Part shown: positions 33,038 to 46,422 of the stretch, in pieces | Layout: every line of letters starts with the position of its first letter | Numbering within the stretch: the stretch's first letter is position 1 | From: Viscum album | Lineage: Eukaryota > Streptophyta > Magnoliopsida > Santalales > Viscaceae | DNA length: 64,000 nucleotides | Direction: 5' to 3' | NCBI GenBank assembly: GCA_963277665.1 | Contig: OY728128.1 | Location: forward strand, 1,349,814,356-1,349,878,355 | The notes under the pieces: generated by a model | Told to the model about the DNA's origin: nothing | Database searches by the model: none | Seen by the model: the letters and a program-made list of their open reading frames with translations, nothing else | Translations under genes and position numbers: made by a program

Positions 33038-36000
33038 TGTAACATCCCAAGTAAGTAATTAATAATAGATATTCTTATCTATGTATATTTATGAATTAGA
33101 TAGTGTTTTAGAGGCTTAAAATGAGAATAAATCAAATCTTATTCATGGAATACACTAAAATTTTTAAAAGATTGTTTTACTGCCTTTTGATGGAAAAACA
33201 TTTTTAAATCAATCATTTGAAAATTTTATAATCTATATTTGTCAAAATAAACTTATTCTTTATGATTGGGACATTGAAATTTACATTGGATAATTTTTTG
33301 GTAATTTTCTGACAATGTTCATTTTTAATGAATGGTGAAAAATACAGCATTTTACATCAAAACTGCATTTTCATCTAATTTAATTATATGGTTAGATTAT
33401 CTTTTTAATTGGTTTTAAAGTTTAAATAGAATATATTTTTACCATGTAATCCAATGGTGGTCATTGAGATTAATTTCACTTTGAAATTGGACTTAAACTA
33501 GTTTCAATCTTTTGATATATATTGTTTCATGAAAAACACGCTATTTGTTCTGACACCAGGAATTAATTATTAAATTAATTTATGTAACTTATATGTTTTT
33601 AATTTTGTAAAATAGACATCATTTTTGAATTCAGAATATCAAATATAGATTAGGTTGAATTTTTGGTATTTTTCTGAAACACTTCAATTTTTGATGAATA
33701 GTGAAACCACTAAGTGGTAGTTAAAAAAACTGATTTTTCGTTTAAATGAAACTTTACCACTTCTGTGTTTTGAATTTCAAAAAATCCTACATACACGGTT
33801 TTCATTAGGAAGTAAAATTCTGTTCAATGGGATTAAAATATTTATTTGGTGAATAGTAAATTTTAAGTTTTTAATCGCGATTAGAGGTAATTAGTGTAAT
33901 TTAAGGTAAAAATAATGTTTTCATAATATTAAATGACCTTGAAACATGTCCTACCATTATTGTATTTGTCATGGACGACCAAGAAAATCCATGGGTCAAC
34001 TTGGGGACCCCATGGAGCCACTTTGGTAGGAAAATGACATTAATAACTTTTTGTTTAATGTTAAAATTAAAATGTCACAAACATGTGTTGTTTTACTAAA
34101 ACAATTTTTAAATGGGGTTATACAAGTAATATTTTTTACTATAAATACTCATTAGAAATATAAAAATATTTCCTACATCATGATATTTTTTTTTATAATT
34201 TTTAGACATTAAATAAATTAAATTATTCATGACACCATGATGATGTAGCGATTACCTCATTATTTAACGATTTAAATAAAATGAAAAGATAATGTAAAAT
34301 CAAAGACCTACACTTGTCAAAACCCTATTTTATGGGTTTATTTCAAACTATTATCACCTTATAGTTGAAATATATAATTTTGGGACCTTTAAAATCGAAA
34401 AATCATTTTATAATAAAGTAACCTTTTATAACTTTCCAAGAGTGCCCCTCCTCTCCTCTTATAAAAGGCCCCCACCTACACCACCTTACCCACACCTCTA
34501 AAGCCTTTCTATCGGCCAAACCCTGACCATTTTGTCTCTCCACATCCCTCTCTTACTTCTAGAAGCCTCACTTTGGGCAGAAGTCTTTCCAAGGAAGCCT
34601 TTGAGCTCAAATCAAAAAGAGTTACCTGTTTTAAAGGTAGTGTCTTCTCTTGTGTTCTTATGTTTTATTTTGCTTCTCCAACAACCTAAACTCTTTCTAT
34701 TCATTTCTTTTGTAACAAAACCAGTATCATAATTATACTAGGATGTTTTTATAATAAGGATTCTAGATACACTTATGCACACCTTCATCTAATGGTTAAA
34801 GAGCATACTGTTTCCGTAGATGGAGAATTTCTACCTCACGAAACGATGATTGTTCAATATTCTTCTAACACCTTAAAAGGTGTCCATTAAGATGACACTA
34901 TATTTATATATGATATATAATATGTTTATGTTTTCCTTAAGCTTCTGTATTTTTCATTTTTGGTATACCTTTATGGTTTCCATTATGGGTAAATGTGATA
35001 TCTTCATTTTAGGAAGTGCGGACTACCGCCCCCTCAAAGTGATTTGATTCGTTAATTCCATATGTGGGATGTATAAAGGATGGAGTTAATTATATATGAT
35101 ATTATACTGGAAATATAATATAACTTTATATCATTATGATTCCATTCCATAAAATACGAAATATAAATGAAAGTAGCATTCATGCGTACGTACGGCTTAC
35201 CATCTCCATGAACGGTGCATTTCATTTATTATCTCTAAATGTTATATAATATTATTAATGCATGTATATACTGGATATATATGATATATATGATATCTAA
35301 ATCATGAATATAACTCTATATATAATGGATACATGAACAAATTATAAAGCGTTTATTTTTTACTCAAGTACTAATGATCGTTAAAACGACCGTTATTAAC
35401 ATAAATAGTTACATAGTGTTCATGACATGGTAACAATTGATATAAAAGGAATAATTAACTTAAAAAAGATTATTAAGCAAGTAGAAATAAACTCAAGTTT
35501 ATTATTCAGGAGATTCAAGAATGATCGAGTCATGTCTGATACGAGGTATGAGACTTCGTCTCATTCTCCTTTCATTGAGGCATATTATGTTTTATACACA
35601 ACTTTCTTTTATATGGTGTATAAACCCCTTTGAATTTTACGTTTATTCAAAAGGAATCTTTTTTATACGATGCTTTTACTAAACGACAAAAGGGAATGTT
35701 TTTTTGTCGTACGTATGCGGCGACAACCACTTCTCTGCCGCTGTGACCATTATTTGAGCTTTGGCTTCCTCTGGAAGCCATAAATTTTTAACAAAATGAA
35801 ATATAAATACCATGTTTTACTTTTGTTTTATTTTGGTATTGAAAATGGTTTTCATAATGTTTTTATATCAATGTGTTGTATTGAAATCTTGTGATTGAAA
35901 AGTGGAAATGTTATGTTCCCTTTATTCATGTTTTATGTGATACGATTATGTTATGGTTCTTGGGAATTGTTTTGAAGACAGGTGGTTCCGTGAAAAACTA

Positions 36001-36593
36001 AGGGCAGGTGTGCCCGATATATCTCTCCAATGCAATGGGTAACGCAAAGGAGTTAAACATTAAGGTTTCTCCGAAGAGATTTAGGGAATATACTGTGATG
36101 GGTATTACCAATGTAACCATGAGGGTTACTCCCTATGTTAGAATGTTATGAATGCGTCAAGTTACCTTTATGTCTTATGATTTCTATGATTTATTCATGA
36201 TTTCATGAGGTATGTTAAAATGCATATGTTTTATGAGTAAAGTATTATTTCATACATGGAATAATGTATTCATTTCGTACTTTTATATCCCTTACTGATC
36301 TTTTTGTGCTCATCCTAAGTTTTTGAAATGTTTTTTCACAGGTCAAGGGAAAGTTATATGATGTGATGATAGGGTCAAGGGTGTGTCATGAAAGAATCCA
36401 TGTTTCATATTAAATATGTTTCTATTGATGGGAAAAAATGAATAGTTACTTTTATGTAACAACTTTGTTTAAATGTGGAATGTAAGGCATGATTTATGAT
36501 CTAATTCCTTAAAACTCTAAACCTGAAAAGATCCTCAACGTGTGATCTTGTAATAACTCAAGATTAGGTAATGTTTATGTTTGGGGCCTTATA
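33038..36593 (+). repeat. Array D LTR2
   Basis: It is 3,556 bp and is shared by units 1 and 2, with a polypurine tract on its left and a primer site on its right. The TATA box is at 34460-34466. Private changes include GACACCAGG for GACAGCGGG near 33552. Hairpin arms at 35177-35214 read CATTCATG/CATGAACG (one A-C mismatch). Confidence 0.93.
34460..34466 (+). promoter_or_regulatory. TATA box, array D LTR2
   Basis: TATAAAAGGCCCCCACC at 1,422 bp from the LTR start, in the same context as LTR1. Confidence 0.72.
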
Positions 36594-36595
36594 GT

Positions 36596-36607
36596 TGGTA
36601 TCAGAGG
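36596..36607 (+). promoter_or_regulatory. Primer-binding site, array D unit 2
   Basis: TGGTATCAGAGG, 2 bp after LTR2, identical to unit 1. Confidence 0.85.
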
Positions 36608-36739
36608 TCGGTTTTAATAACTTTAGGAGTTAGAAATCTGTTAAATGATTATCCAAAAATATTTTTTTTATTGTCAAATTGAAATGATATAGCATTTGAA
36701 GATTACCAAGTTGCTTCATCTAAGACATGTTTGTTCAGA

Positions 36740-38188
36740 ATGGTTTTCCGTATAGGAAACAAGGAAGCAGTTCTATGAAGGTATACAGAAGGAAATGACT
36801 TTTTGAATCCGCATCATGAGATGGTCGGAATTGGAATTGAACAGTTTGTTGCAGTAATGGCACAGTTGACTCAAGCGATAAATGGTGGTGGTATCCATGC
36901 ATGAGATCAGCCAGATCAACCGTAGAGAAAAATGTCAGTGGTGGAACATTTCATGAGGCAACATCCCCCATCATTCAAAGGATCATTTGACCCTGTGCTA
37001 GCTGAAGGGTGGATTAAAATACTGGAAATGATTTTCGATTTCATGGGGCGTTCAGACAATCAAAAGGTTAGTCTAGTTATTTACCGTTTGTAGGGTGAAG
37101 CAGAACAATGGTGGTTGATGGTTAAAAATATCAAGGACTCTGATGAGATTGATGCTCTCGACTGGGATGAATTCAAAGGTATGTTTCCTAAGAAGTATTT
37201 TCCTAAGGCTGTTCGACTTAGGATGGAAAAACAATTCCTAGAATTGAGGCAAGAGGAAGACTCATTGGATACCTATGAAGAAAGGTTCACTCTATTGGAA
37301 TGTTATGGTCCAAATTTTATCCGAGACCTTGATAGTAAAATCAATAGTTTTTACTCAGGATTAAAGCCAAAATATTGTAGGGATTTAGTTTCTCATGAGT
37401 TAAAAAGTTATTAAATGCTTGTTCGATGTGCTAAGAAGGTGGAAATGGAGTTTGTCGATGATCAAGTGTTCTATAACAACCAGCAGAAGAAGAGAGCGAG
37501 GTCATAGGAGAAAGGAAAGAATTATTCAAAAAGGTCTGACTGTAAGAAAACTAAGTTTCCAGTTTGTGATAAATGTGGTAAAAGGCATGTTGGGGAATGT
37601 CTTCTAAATTCTGTAAAGTTCTACCGATTTGGTAAGATGGGACATAAGGCTCATGATTGCACGGAAAAAGATCAGGGTGATGGTAAGACCAAATTTGATT
37701 TACAGTTAGTGAAATGTTTTATGTGCAATGAGATGGGTCACTATGCAAATGAGTGTCTGACAAAGAGCTCGAGTGATAGGAAGAAGATAGAATACAAGCG
37801 GAAAGGGGTGGTGAAATACTTTGCAACTACTTCAGTAGAGGTCGGGCCATCAAATTATGTGGTATCAGGTAATTTGTTTGTTTTTTTAGATTATGCTAGT
37901 GTTTTGTTTGATTCGGGGTCTACAGATTCTTTCATCTCATAAAACTTTTCTAGTAAAATGGGAATACCATCTCAAGAAATGACTCCTGATCTTGTGGTAA
38001 AAACACCTGGGGGAAATGTTGAGGAAAAAATAATTTTTAAGAATCTTCTTATCCTTATCCGTGGAAAGAACCTACTTGCAAACCTTATTGTTTTACCTCT
38101 AGTAGAGTTTGATGTTTTCCTGGGTATGGATTGGCTCTCTATTTACCATGCTAAGATTGAGTATAGAGTTAAAGAAGTTTCATTTTAG
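36740..38188 (+). pseudogene. gag-pro: Array D unit 2 gag and protease (broken)
   Basis: ATG at 36740 matches unit 1. Knuckle 1 is intact (CDKCGKRHVGEC, about 37564-37600). Knuckle 2 is FYRFGKMGHKAHDC, lacking both leading cysteines. Knuckle 3 is intact: CFMCNEMGHYANEC at 37715-37756. Protease is LFDSGSTDSFIS, with FLGMDWL at about 38125. Shared stops: TGA 36902-36904, TAG 37505-37507 and TAA 37940-37942. A TAG after CCG (about 36923) and the terminal TAG 38186-38188 are shared with unit 3 only. Private: a TAG in the IYRL stretch near 37091 and a TAA at 37412-37414. From ATG to 38188 no net frameshift is needed (1,446 bp to the final TAG). Confidence 0.86.
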
Positions 38189-39777
38189 AAAGACTTTCAG
38201 TTTGTGTACAAGAATGATCCCTTACTGTTGATAACATATCAAGAGGTCAAGAAACTTGGAAAAGATGGAAATGAATGTTACCGTGCACATATTGTTGAAA
38301 AAAAGGGAACTATTCAGATTCATGATGTGCTAGTGGTAAATGAGCATCCTGATGTTTTTCTAGATAAGTTTCCTGGAATAATACCAGATCAGAAAGTTGA
38401 GTTTACCATTGACTTAGTTCCTGATGCTAAGACAATTTCAAAACCCCCTTATCGAATGGCTCAAACTGAACTTTTAGAGTTGAAGGAGCAATTGCAAGAT
38501 TTATTAGAGAAAGGTTTCATTCGACCTAGCACATCACCATGGGGTGCTCCTGTTTTATTTTTTAAAAAGAAAGATGGTTCTATGATAATTTTCATTGATT
38601 ATAGATCCTTGAATAACATCACTATTAAGAAAAAATATCCTTTTCCTCATATCGATGATTTGTTTGATCAGCTCCAGGGAGCTCAGTTTTTTTCAAAGAT
38701 TGACCTGAGATCGGGGTAACATCAGTTGAAGGTAAAGGAAGCAGATATTTCGAAGACCGTGTTTCAAACAAGATATGGAAATTATGAATTTGTAGTAATG
38801 CCTTTTGGGCTAACCAATGCACCTTCTGTATTCATGGACCTTATGAATAGAATTTTCCATGAGTTCTTGGATAAGATTGTGGTTGTTTTCATTGATGATA
38901 TTTTGGTGTTTTCTAAAAGTAAAGAAAAGCATGAAAGACATTTAAGGGTTATTTTTAAAACCTTAAAAGAAAAGAAATTTTATGGGAAATTCAGAGAGTG
39001 TGAGTTTTGGTTGCCTCAAACTTCTTTCCTTGGTCACATTGTTTCTCAAGATGGGATAACTATTGATCCTGCAAAAACAATGTTTGTTGAAGAATGGTCA
39101 AGACCCACAAATGTAACTGAGATTCGTAGTTTTCTTGGTTTTTCAGGCTATTACCGAAGGTTTGTTAGAAATTTTTCACGGTTATCTTGTCCAATGACTA
39201 AGCTAACTCGAAAGGGTGTTCAGTTTATATGGGCAAAGAATGTGATGATTGTTTTCAAGAATTGAAAAGAAGATTGGTGAATGCTCTAGTTTTGGCACTA
39301 CCTTCCAGGAATGGGGAGTTCGTTATCTACAGTGATGCTTTATTGAAAGGACTTGGTTGCTTCCTAATGCAGAATGATCAGGTAATTGCTTATGCTTCAT
39401 GTTAGTTGAAAACTCATGAGGTAAATTACCCTAAACATGATTTGGAAATAGCTATTGTTGTTTTCACTTTAAAAATTTGGATGCATCATTTGTATGGAGT
39501 AAAGTGTGAAATATATACCGATCACAAAATTTTAAAGTATATATTATCTCATAATGAATTGAACATGAGACAGGGGAGATGGATAGAATTAATCAAGGAT
39601 TATGATTGTAAAATTCATTACCATCCGGGAAAATCAAATAAAGTGGTTGATGCTTTGAGTCGAAAAAGTAATGCTTCATTAACAATTTTACGTTTGGAAC
39701 GTGGTCCTTTGGTTAAGGATTTGATAAACTTTGGCATTGAAGTTGTTGGTGCAAGATTTCCTTCTGTTTTGTTTTAG
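38189..39777 (+). pseudogene. pol (RT-RH): Array D unit 2 RT and RNase H (best-preserved copy, still broken)
   Basis: Two long open parts, 38204-38719 and 38726-39265, cover almost the whole RT. They include [66 protein letters not shown], catalytic F-I-D-D at 38888-38899, and the [13 protein letters not shown] thumb. They are separated by a single TAC-to-TAA type stop at 38717-38719 in the YHQ motif. The shared 1-bp deletion near 39240 ends the frame at 39265. RNase H (39300-39680) has VIYSDALLKG and [10 protein letters not shown], with a TAG at about 39403 shared with unit 3. TAG 39775-39777 is shared by all. The best source for a family consensus within this window. Confidence 0.88.
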
Positions 39778-41214
39778 GTATCAGTGAAATCTTCTCTATT
39801 AGACAGAATTAAGCAAGCACATAATCAAGACAGCGAGTTGCAAAAAACGTTAGAGCTACTTCAGAAGGGTAAATTTACGGAATTCAACATTAATAATGAT
39901 TGTTTTTTTAGATTTGGGAAGAGATTGTGTGTGCCTTGTGATTCACAGTTGAAGATAGAGTTGTTATGTGAAGCTCATAGTTCTCCATTTTCAGTTCATA
40001 TAGGTAGTACTAAGATATATAGAGATCTTCGGAACTATTACAGGTGGGACAGAATGAAAAGGGATATTGATTATTTTACTATGAAGTGTTTGACTTGTCA
40101 ACAGGTAAAAGCAGAGCAGCAGTTACCGAAAGAGATGCTTCAGCCTTTACCAGTTCCAGAGTGGAAATGGGAGAATATATCCATGGACTTCGTTGTGGGA
40201 TTGTCGAAGACACCTCAAGGTAATAATGCAATCTGGGTTATTGTTGATCGCTTGACTAAATCTGCTCATTTCCTTGCTATACGAGATACTTTTTCCCTAG
40301 ATCAACTTTCCCATTTGTATCTTAAAGAGATAGTTAGGTTACATGGAGTTCCTCTCTCCATTGTATCTGATCGTGATCCAAGGTATACTTCTAACTTTTG
40401 GAAAGGCCTTCAGAAGTTATTGGGTACTGAATTAAATTTTAGTACAGCTTTTCATCCTCAATCAGATGGGCAGTCAAAACGAACAATTTAGACTTTGGAG
40501 GATATGCTACGTGCTTGTTCGATAGATTATTAGGGATGTTGGGACCAACATCTTTCTTTGGTTGAGTTTTCTTATAATAACAGTTTTCATTCCAGTATAC
40601 CGATGGAACCATTTGAGGCATTATATGGGAAGCGGTGTTGAACTCCAGCTTTCTGGGATGAAGTGGGTGAAAGAAAGTTGATGGGACAAGAATTGGTAGA
40701 AGAGTTGGCAGAAAAAGTTCAACTGATACAGAAACACATGAGAACATCTCAGAGCAGGCAGAAGAGTTATGCAGACAACAGGAGGAAGGGTCTCTCTTTT
40801 GATGTAGGTGATCATGTTTTTCTCAAAGTATCACCATGGAAAAGTGTGATGTGATTTGGTAAGAAAGAAAAGTTGAGTCCATGGTACATTGGACCATATG
40901 AAATTCTGGAGAGAGTTGGATCAGTTGCATACCGAGTGGCATTACCTCCAAGTTTATCTTAGGTACACAATGTTTTTAATTTTTCAATGTTAAGGAAGTA
41001 CATGCCAGATCCATCTCATTTTTTGAGTCCAGAGGTAGTTCAGCTGGAAGACAATTTATCTTATGAGGAACAACCGGTCCAGATTCTTGACCACAGGGAG
41101 CAAGTGTTGCGAAATAAGGTGATTCATCAACTAAAGGTTTTGTGTAAAAACCACATGAGTGAAGAGGCAACATGGGAATCATAAAATGCAATGAGGGCTA
41201 AATACCCCCACTAA
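39778..41214 (+). pseudogene. pol (IN-CHD): Array D unit 2 integrase and chromodomain (broken)
   Basis: A long open part, 39784-40491, covers the zinc domain (HSSPFSVHIG ... CLTCQQVKAE) and most of the core. First D codon 40186-40188, second D 40369-40371, third position 40477-40479 is AAA (Lys). The spacing is D-61-D-35-K, so the replaced residue is exactly the catalytic glutamate. Shared stops: TAG 40489-40491 and TAG 40960-40962. Private breaks include a TAG near 40530, a TGA near 40640 and a TGA near 40853. Chromodomain at about 41074-41211 with VLCKNH; its ESE motif is interrupted by TAA at about 41182. Confidence 0.87.
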
Positions 41215-41228
41215 TTTGATAAGTAAAT

Positions 41229-41265
41229 AAATTGAGGGGAAGAAATTTTCTAAAGGGGGGAAGGA
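41229..41265 (+). promoter_or_regulatory. Pre-PPT hairpin and polypurine tract, array D unit 2
   Basis: AAATTGAGGGGAAGAAATTT (41229-41248), then AAAGGGGGGAAGGA (41252-41265). The C and C that close the hairpin in units 1 and 3 are both A here, so the stem is weaker. Confidence 0.75.
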
Positions 41266-44200
41266 TGTAACATCCCAAGTAAGTAATGAATAATAGATAT
41301 TATTATCTATGTATATTTAGAAATTAGATAGTGTTTTAGAGGCTTAAAATGAGAATAAATCAAATCTTAAGCATGGAATACACTAATATTTTTAAAAGAT
41401 TGTTTTAATGCCTTTTGATGGAAAAACATTTTTAAATCAAACTTTTGAAAATTTTATAAGATCTATTTGTCAAAATAAACTTATTATTTATGATTGGGAC
41501 ATTGAAATTTACGTTGGATAATTTTTTGGTAATTTTCTGACAATGTTCATTTTTTAATGAATGGTGAAAAATACAGCATTTTACATCAAAACTACATTTT
41601 CATATAATTTAATTATATGGTTAGATTATCTTTTTAATTGGTTTTAAATATTAAATAGAATATAATTTTACCATGTAATCCAATGGTGGTCATTAGGATT
41701 AATTTCACTTTGAAATTGGACTTAAACTAGTGTCAATCTTTTGATATATATTGTTTCATAAAAACACGCTATTTGTTCTGACAGCGGGAATTAATTATTA
41801 AATTAATTAACGTAACTTATATGTTTTGAATTTTGTAAAATAGACTTCATTTTTGAATTCAGAATATCATATATATATTAGGATGAATTTTTGGTATTTT
41901 TCTGAAACACTTCAATTTTTTATGAATAGTGAAACCACTAAGTGGTAGTTAAAAAAACTGATTTTTCGTTTAAATGAAACTTCACCACTTCTGTGTTTTG
42001 AATTTCAAAAAATCCTACATACACGGTTTTCATTAGGAAGTAAAATATTGTTCAATGGGACTAAAATATTTATTTGGTGAATAGTAACTTTTAAGTATTT
42101 AATCGTGATTAGAGGTAATTAGTGTAATTTAAGGTAAAAATAATGTTTTCATAATATTAAATGACCTTGACACATGTCCTACCCTTATTGGATGTGTCAT
42201 GACCGACCAAGAAAATCCATGGGTCAACTTGGGGACCCCATGGAGCCACTTTGGTAGGAAAATGACATTAATAACTTTTTGTTTAATGTTAAAATTAAAA
42301 TGTCACAAACATGTGTTGTTTTACTAAAACAATTTTTAAATGGGGTTATACAAGTCATATTTTTTACTATAAATATTCATTAGAAATATAAAAATATTTC
42401 CTACATCATGATATTTTTTTTATAATTTTTAGACATTGAATAAATTAAATTATTCATTACACCATGATGATGCAGCGATTACCTCATTATTTATCGATTT
42501 AAATAAAATGAAAATATAAGTTAAAATCTAAAACCTCCACTTGTCAAAAACCTATTTTATGGGTGGATTTCGAACTCATATCACCTTATCCTCGAAATAT
42601 ATAATTTTGGGACCTTTAAAATCTGAAAATCATTTTATAATAAAGTAACCTTTTATAACTTTCCAAGAGTGCCCCTCCTCTCCTCTTATAAAAGGCCCCC
42701 ACCTCTACCACCTTACCCACACCTCTCAAGACTTTAGCTCGGCCAACCCCTGACCATTTTGTCTCTCCACATCCCTCTCTTACTCCTAGAAGCCTCACTT
42801 TGGGAATAATTCTTTCCAAGGAAGCCTTTGATCTCTAATCAAAAAGAGTTACCCGTTTTAAAGATAGTGTCTTCTCTTGTGTTCTTATGTTTTATTTTGC
42901 TTCTCCAACCACCTAAACTCTTTTTATTAATTTCTTTTGTAACAACACCTTTATCTTAAATATACTAGGATGTTTTTATAAGAAGTATTCTATCTACACT
43001 TACACACACCTTCATCTAATGGTTAAAGAGCATACTATTTCCGTGGATGGAGAATTTCTTCCTCACGAAACGATGATTGTTCAATATTCTTCTAACACCT
43101 TCAAAGGTGTCCATTAAGATGACACAATATTTATATATGATATATAATATTTTTATGTTTTCCTTAAGCTTCTGTATTTTTCATTTTTGGCATACCTTTA
43201 TGGTTTCCATTATGGGTGAACGCGGTATATTCATTTTAGGAAGTGCAGACTACCGCCCCCACAAAGTGATTTGATTCGTTAATTCCATATGTGGGATGTA
43301 TAAAGTTTAGAGTTAATTATATATGATATTATACTGGAATTATAATATACCTATATATCATTATTATTCCATTCCATAAAATACGAAATAGAAATGAAAG
43401 TAGCATTCATGCGTACGTACGGCTTACCATCTCCATGAACGGTGAATTTCATTTCTAATCTCTAAATGATATATAATATTATTAACGCATGTATATACTA
43501 GATATATATGATATATATGATATCTAAATCATGAATATAACTCTGGATATAATGGATAAATGAAAAAATTGTAATTATAAAGAGTTTATTTTTGACTCAA
43601 GTACCAATGATCTTTAAAACGACCGTTATTAACTTAAATAGTTACATAGTGTTCATGACATGGTAACAATTGATATAAAAGGAATAATGAACTTGATAAA
43701 GGTTATTAGGCAAGTAGAAATTAACTCAAGTTTATTATTCAGGAGATTCAAGAATGATCGAGTCATGTCGGATACGAGGTATGAGACTTCTTCTCATTCT
43801 CCTTTCATTGAGGCATATTATGTTTTATACACAACTTTCTTTTATACGGTGTATAAACCCCTTTGACTTTTACGTTTATTCAAAAATAATCTTTTTTATA
43901 TGAAGCTTTTACTAAATGACAAAAGGGAATGTTTTTTTGTCATACATATGCGGTGACAACCACTTCTCCGCCGCTGTGACCATTATTTGAGCTTCGGCTT
44001 CCACTACAAGCCATAACCTTTTTAAAAAATGAAAAATAAATACAATGTTTTACTTTTGTTTTATTTTTGTATTGAAAATGGTTTTCATAATGTTTTTATA
44101 TAAATGTGTTTTATTGATATCTTGTGATTGAAAAGTGGAAATGTGATGTTTCCTTTATGCATGTTTTATGTGATACGATTATATTATGGTTCTTGGGCAT

Positions 44201-44827
44201 TTTTTTGAAGACGGGTGGTTCCGTGATAAACTAAGGGAGGGTGGGCCCGATATAGCTCTCCAATTAATTGGGTAACACAAAGGAGTTAAACTTTAAGGTT
44301 TCTCTGAAGAGATTTAGGGAATATACTGTGATGGGTATTCCAAATGTAACCATGAGGGTTACTCCTTATGTAAGAATGTTATGAATTCCTCAAGTTACCT
44401 TTATGTCTTATGATTTCTATGATTTATTCATGATTTGATGAGGTATGTTAAAATGCTTATGTTTTATGAGTAAAGTATTATTTCATACATGGAATAATGT
44501 ATTCATTTCATACATTTATATCCCTTACTGAGCTTTTTATGCTAATCCCATGTTTTTGAAATGTTTTTTCACAGGTCAAGGGAAAGTTACATGATGTGAT
44601 GATAGGGTCAAGGAAGTGTCATGAAATAATCCATGTTTTGTTTTAAATATGTTTCTATTTATTGGAAAAAAATGAATAATGTCTTTTATGTAACAACTTT
44701 GTTTAAATGCGGAATGTAATGCATGATTTATCCTCTAATTCTCTAAAACTATAAACCTGAAAAGATCCTCAATGTGTGATCTTGTAATAACTCAAGATTA
44801 AGTAATGTTTAAGTTTGGGGCCTTATA
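41266..44827 (+). repeat. Array D LTR3
   Basis: It is 3,562 bp and shared by units 2 and 3. TATA box 42687-42693; hairpin island 43404-43441. The 3' stem-loop near 43938 reads TTGTCA ... TGACAA where LTR1 and LTR2 have TTGTCG ... CGACAA. Pairing is kept, but both changes are CpG losses. Confidence 0.93.
42687..42693 (+). promoter_or_regulatory. TATA box, array D LTR3
   Basis: TATAAAAGGCCCCCACC at 1,421 bp from the LTR start, with flanks nearly identical to LTR2. Confidence 0.72.
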
Positions 44828-44829
44828 GT

Positions 44830-44841
44830 TGGTATCAGAGG
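44830..44841 (+). promoter_or_regulatory. Primer-binding site, array D unit 3
   Basis: TGGTATCAGAGG, 2 bp after LTR3; unchanged, unlike the coding region it precedes. Confidence 0.85.
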
Positions 44842-44973
44842 TCCGTTTATATAACTTTATGAGTTAGAAATCTCTTTAATGATTATCCAAAAATATTTTT
44901 TCTATTGTTAAATTGAAATGATATAGCATTTGAAGATTACCATGTTGCTTCATCTAAGCCATGTTTGTTCAGA

Positions 44974-46422
44974 ATGGTTTTCCATAGAGGAAACAGGGAA
45001 GCAGTTCTAGGAAGGTATACAGAAGGAAATGACTTTCTGAATCCGCATCATGAGATGGTCAGAATTGGAACTGAAAATTTTGTTGCAGTAATGGCATAGT
45101 TGACTCAAGCGATAAATAGTGGTGGTATCCATGCATGAGATCAGCCAGATCAACTGTAGAGGAACATGTCAGTGGTGGAAAATTTTATGAGGCAACATCC
45201 CCCATCATTCAGAGGATCATCTGACCCTGTGATAGCTTAAGGGTGGATTAAAATATTGGAAAAGATTTTCGATTTCATGGGGTGTTCAGACAATCAAAAG
45301 GTTAGTCTTGTTATTTACCGTTTGGAGGGTGAAGCAGATCAGTGGTGGTTGATGGTTAAAAATATCAAGGACGCTGAGAAGATTGATGCTCTCGACTGGG
45401 ATTAATTCAAAGGTATGTTTCCTAAGAAGTATTTTCCTAAGGCTGTTCGACTTAGGATGGAAAAAAATTTGCTAGAATTGAGGCAAGAGGAATACTCATT
45501 GGCTACCTATGAAGAAAGGTTCACTCGATTGGAAAGTTATGGTCCAAATTTTATCCGAGTCCTTGATAGTAAAATCAATAGTTTTTACTCAGGATTAAAG
45601 CCAAAATATCGAAGGGATTTAGCTTCTAATGAGTTCAAAAGTTATGAAAAGCTTGTTCGATGTGCTGAGAAGGTGGAAATGGAGTTTTCTGATGATCAAG
45701 TGTTCTATAACAACTAGCAGAAGAAGAGAGAGAGGTCATAGGAGAATGGAAATAATTCTTCAAAAAGGTCTGACTGTAAGAAAACTAAGTTTCCAGTTTG
45801 TGATAAATTTGATAAAAGGCATGCTGGGGAATGTCTTCTGAATTTTGTAAAGTGCTACCGATTTGGTAAGATGGGACATAAGGCTCATGATTGCACGGAA
45901 AAAGATAGGGGTGATGGTAAGACCAAATTTTATTTACAGTTAGTGAAATGTTTTAAGTGCAATGAGATGGGTCACTATGCAAATGAGTGTCCGACAACGA
46001 GCTTGAGTGATTGGAAGCAGATAGAATACAAGCAGAAAGGGGTGGTGAAATCCTTTGTAACTACTTCAGTAGATGTCGGGCCATCAAATGATGTGGTATC
46101 AGGTACTTGGTTTGTTTTTTTATATTATGCCAGTGTTTTGTTTGATTCGGGGTCTACAGATTCTTTCATCCCATAAAACTTTTCTAGTAAAATGGTAATA
46201 CCATCTCAAGAAATGACTCCTGCTCTTTTAGTAAAAACACCTGGGGGAAAAGTTGAGGAAAACATAATTTTTAAGAATCTTTTTATCCTTATCTGTGGAA
46301 AGAACCTACTTACAAACCTTATTGTTTTACCCCTAGTAGAGTTTGATGTTATCCTAGGTATGGATTGGCTCTCTATTTACCATGCTAAGATTGACTGTAG
46401 AGTTAAAGAAGTTTCTTTTTAG
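44974..46422 (+). pseudogene. gag-pro: Array D unit 3 gag and protease (broken)
   Basis: ATG at 44974 in the same context as units 1 and 2. The capsid block is at about 45410-45700 (FPKKYFPKAVRLRMEK, YEERFTRLESYGPNF). Knuckle 1 is damaged (CDKFDKRHAGEC). Knuckle 2 is CYRFGKMGHKAHDC with Phe for the second Cys. Knuckle 3 is intact (CFKCNEMGHYANEC). Protease is LFDSGSTDSFIP. Shared stops: TGA 45136-45138, TAG 45739-45741 and TAA 46174-46176. The TAG near 45157 and TAG 46420-46422 are shared with unit 2. Private stops include TAG near 45097, TAA near 45238, TAA near 45403 and TAG near 45715. Frame is kept overall. Confidence 0.86.
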
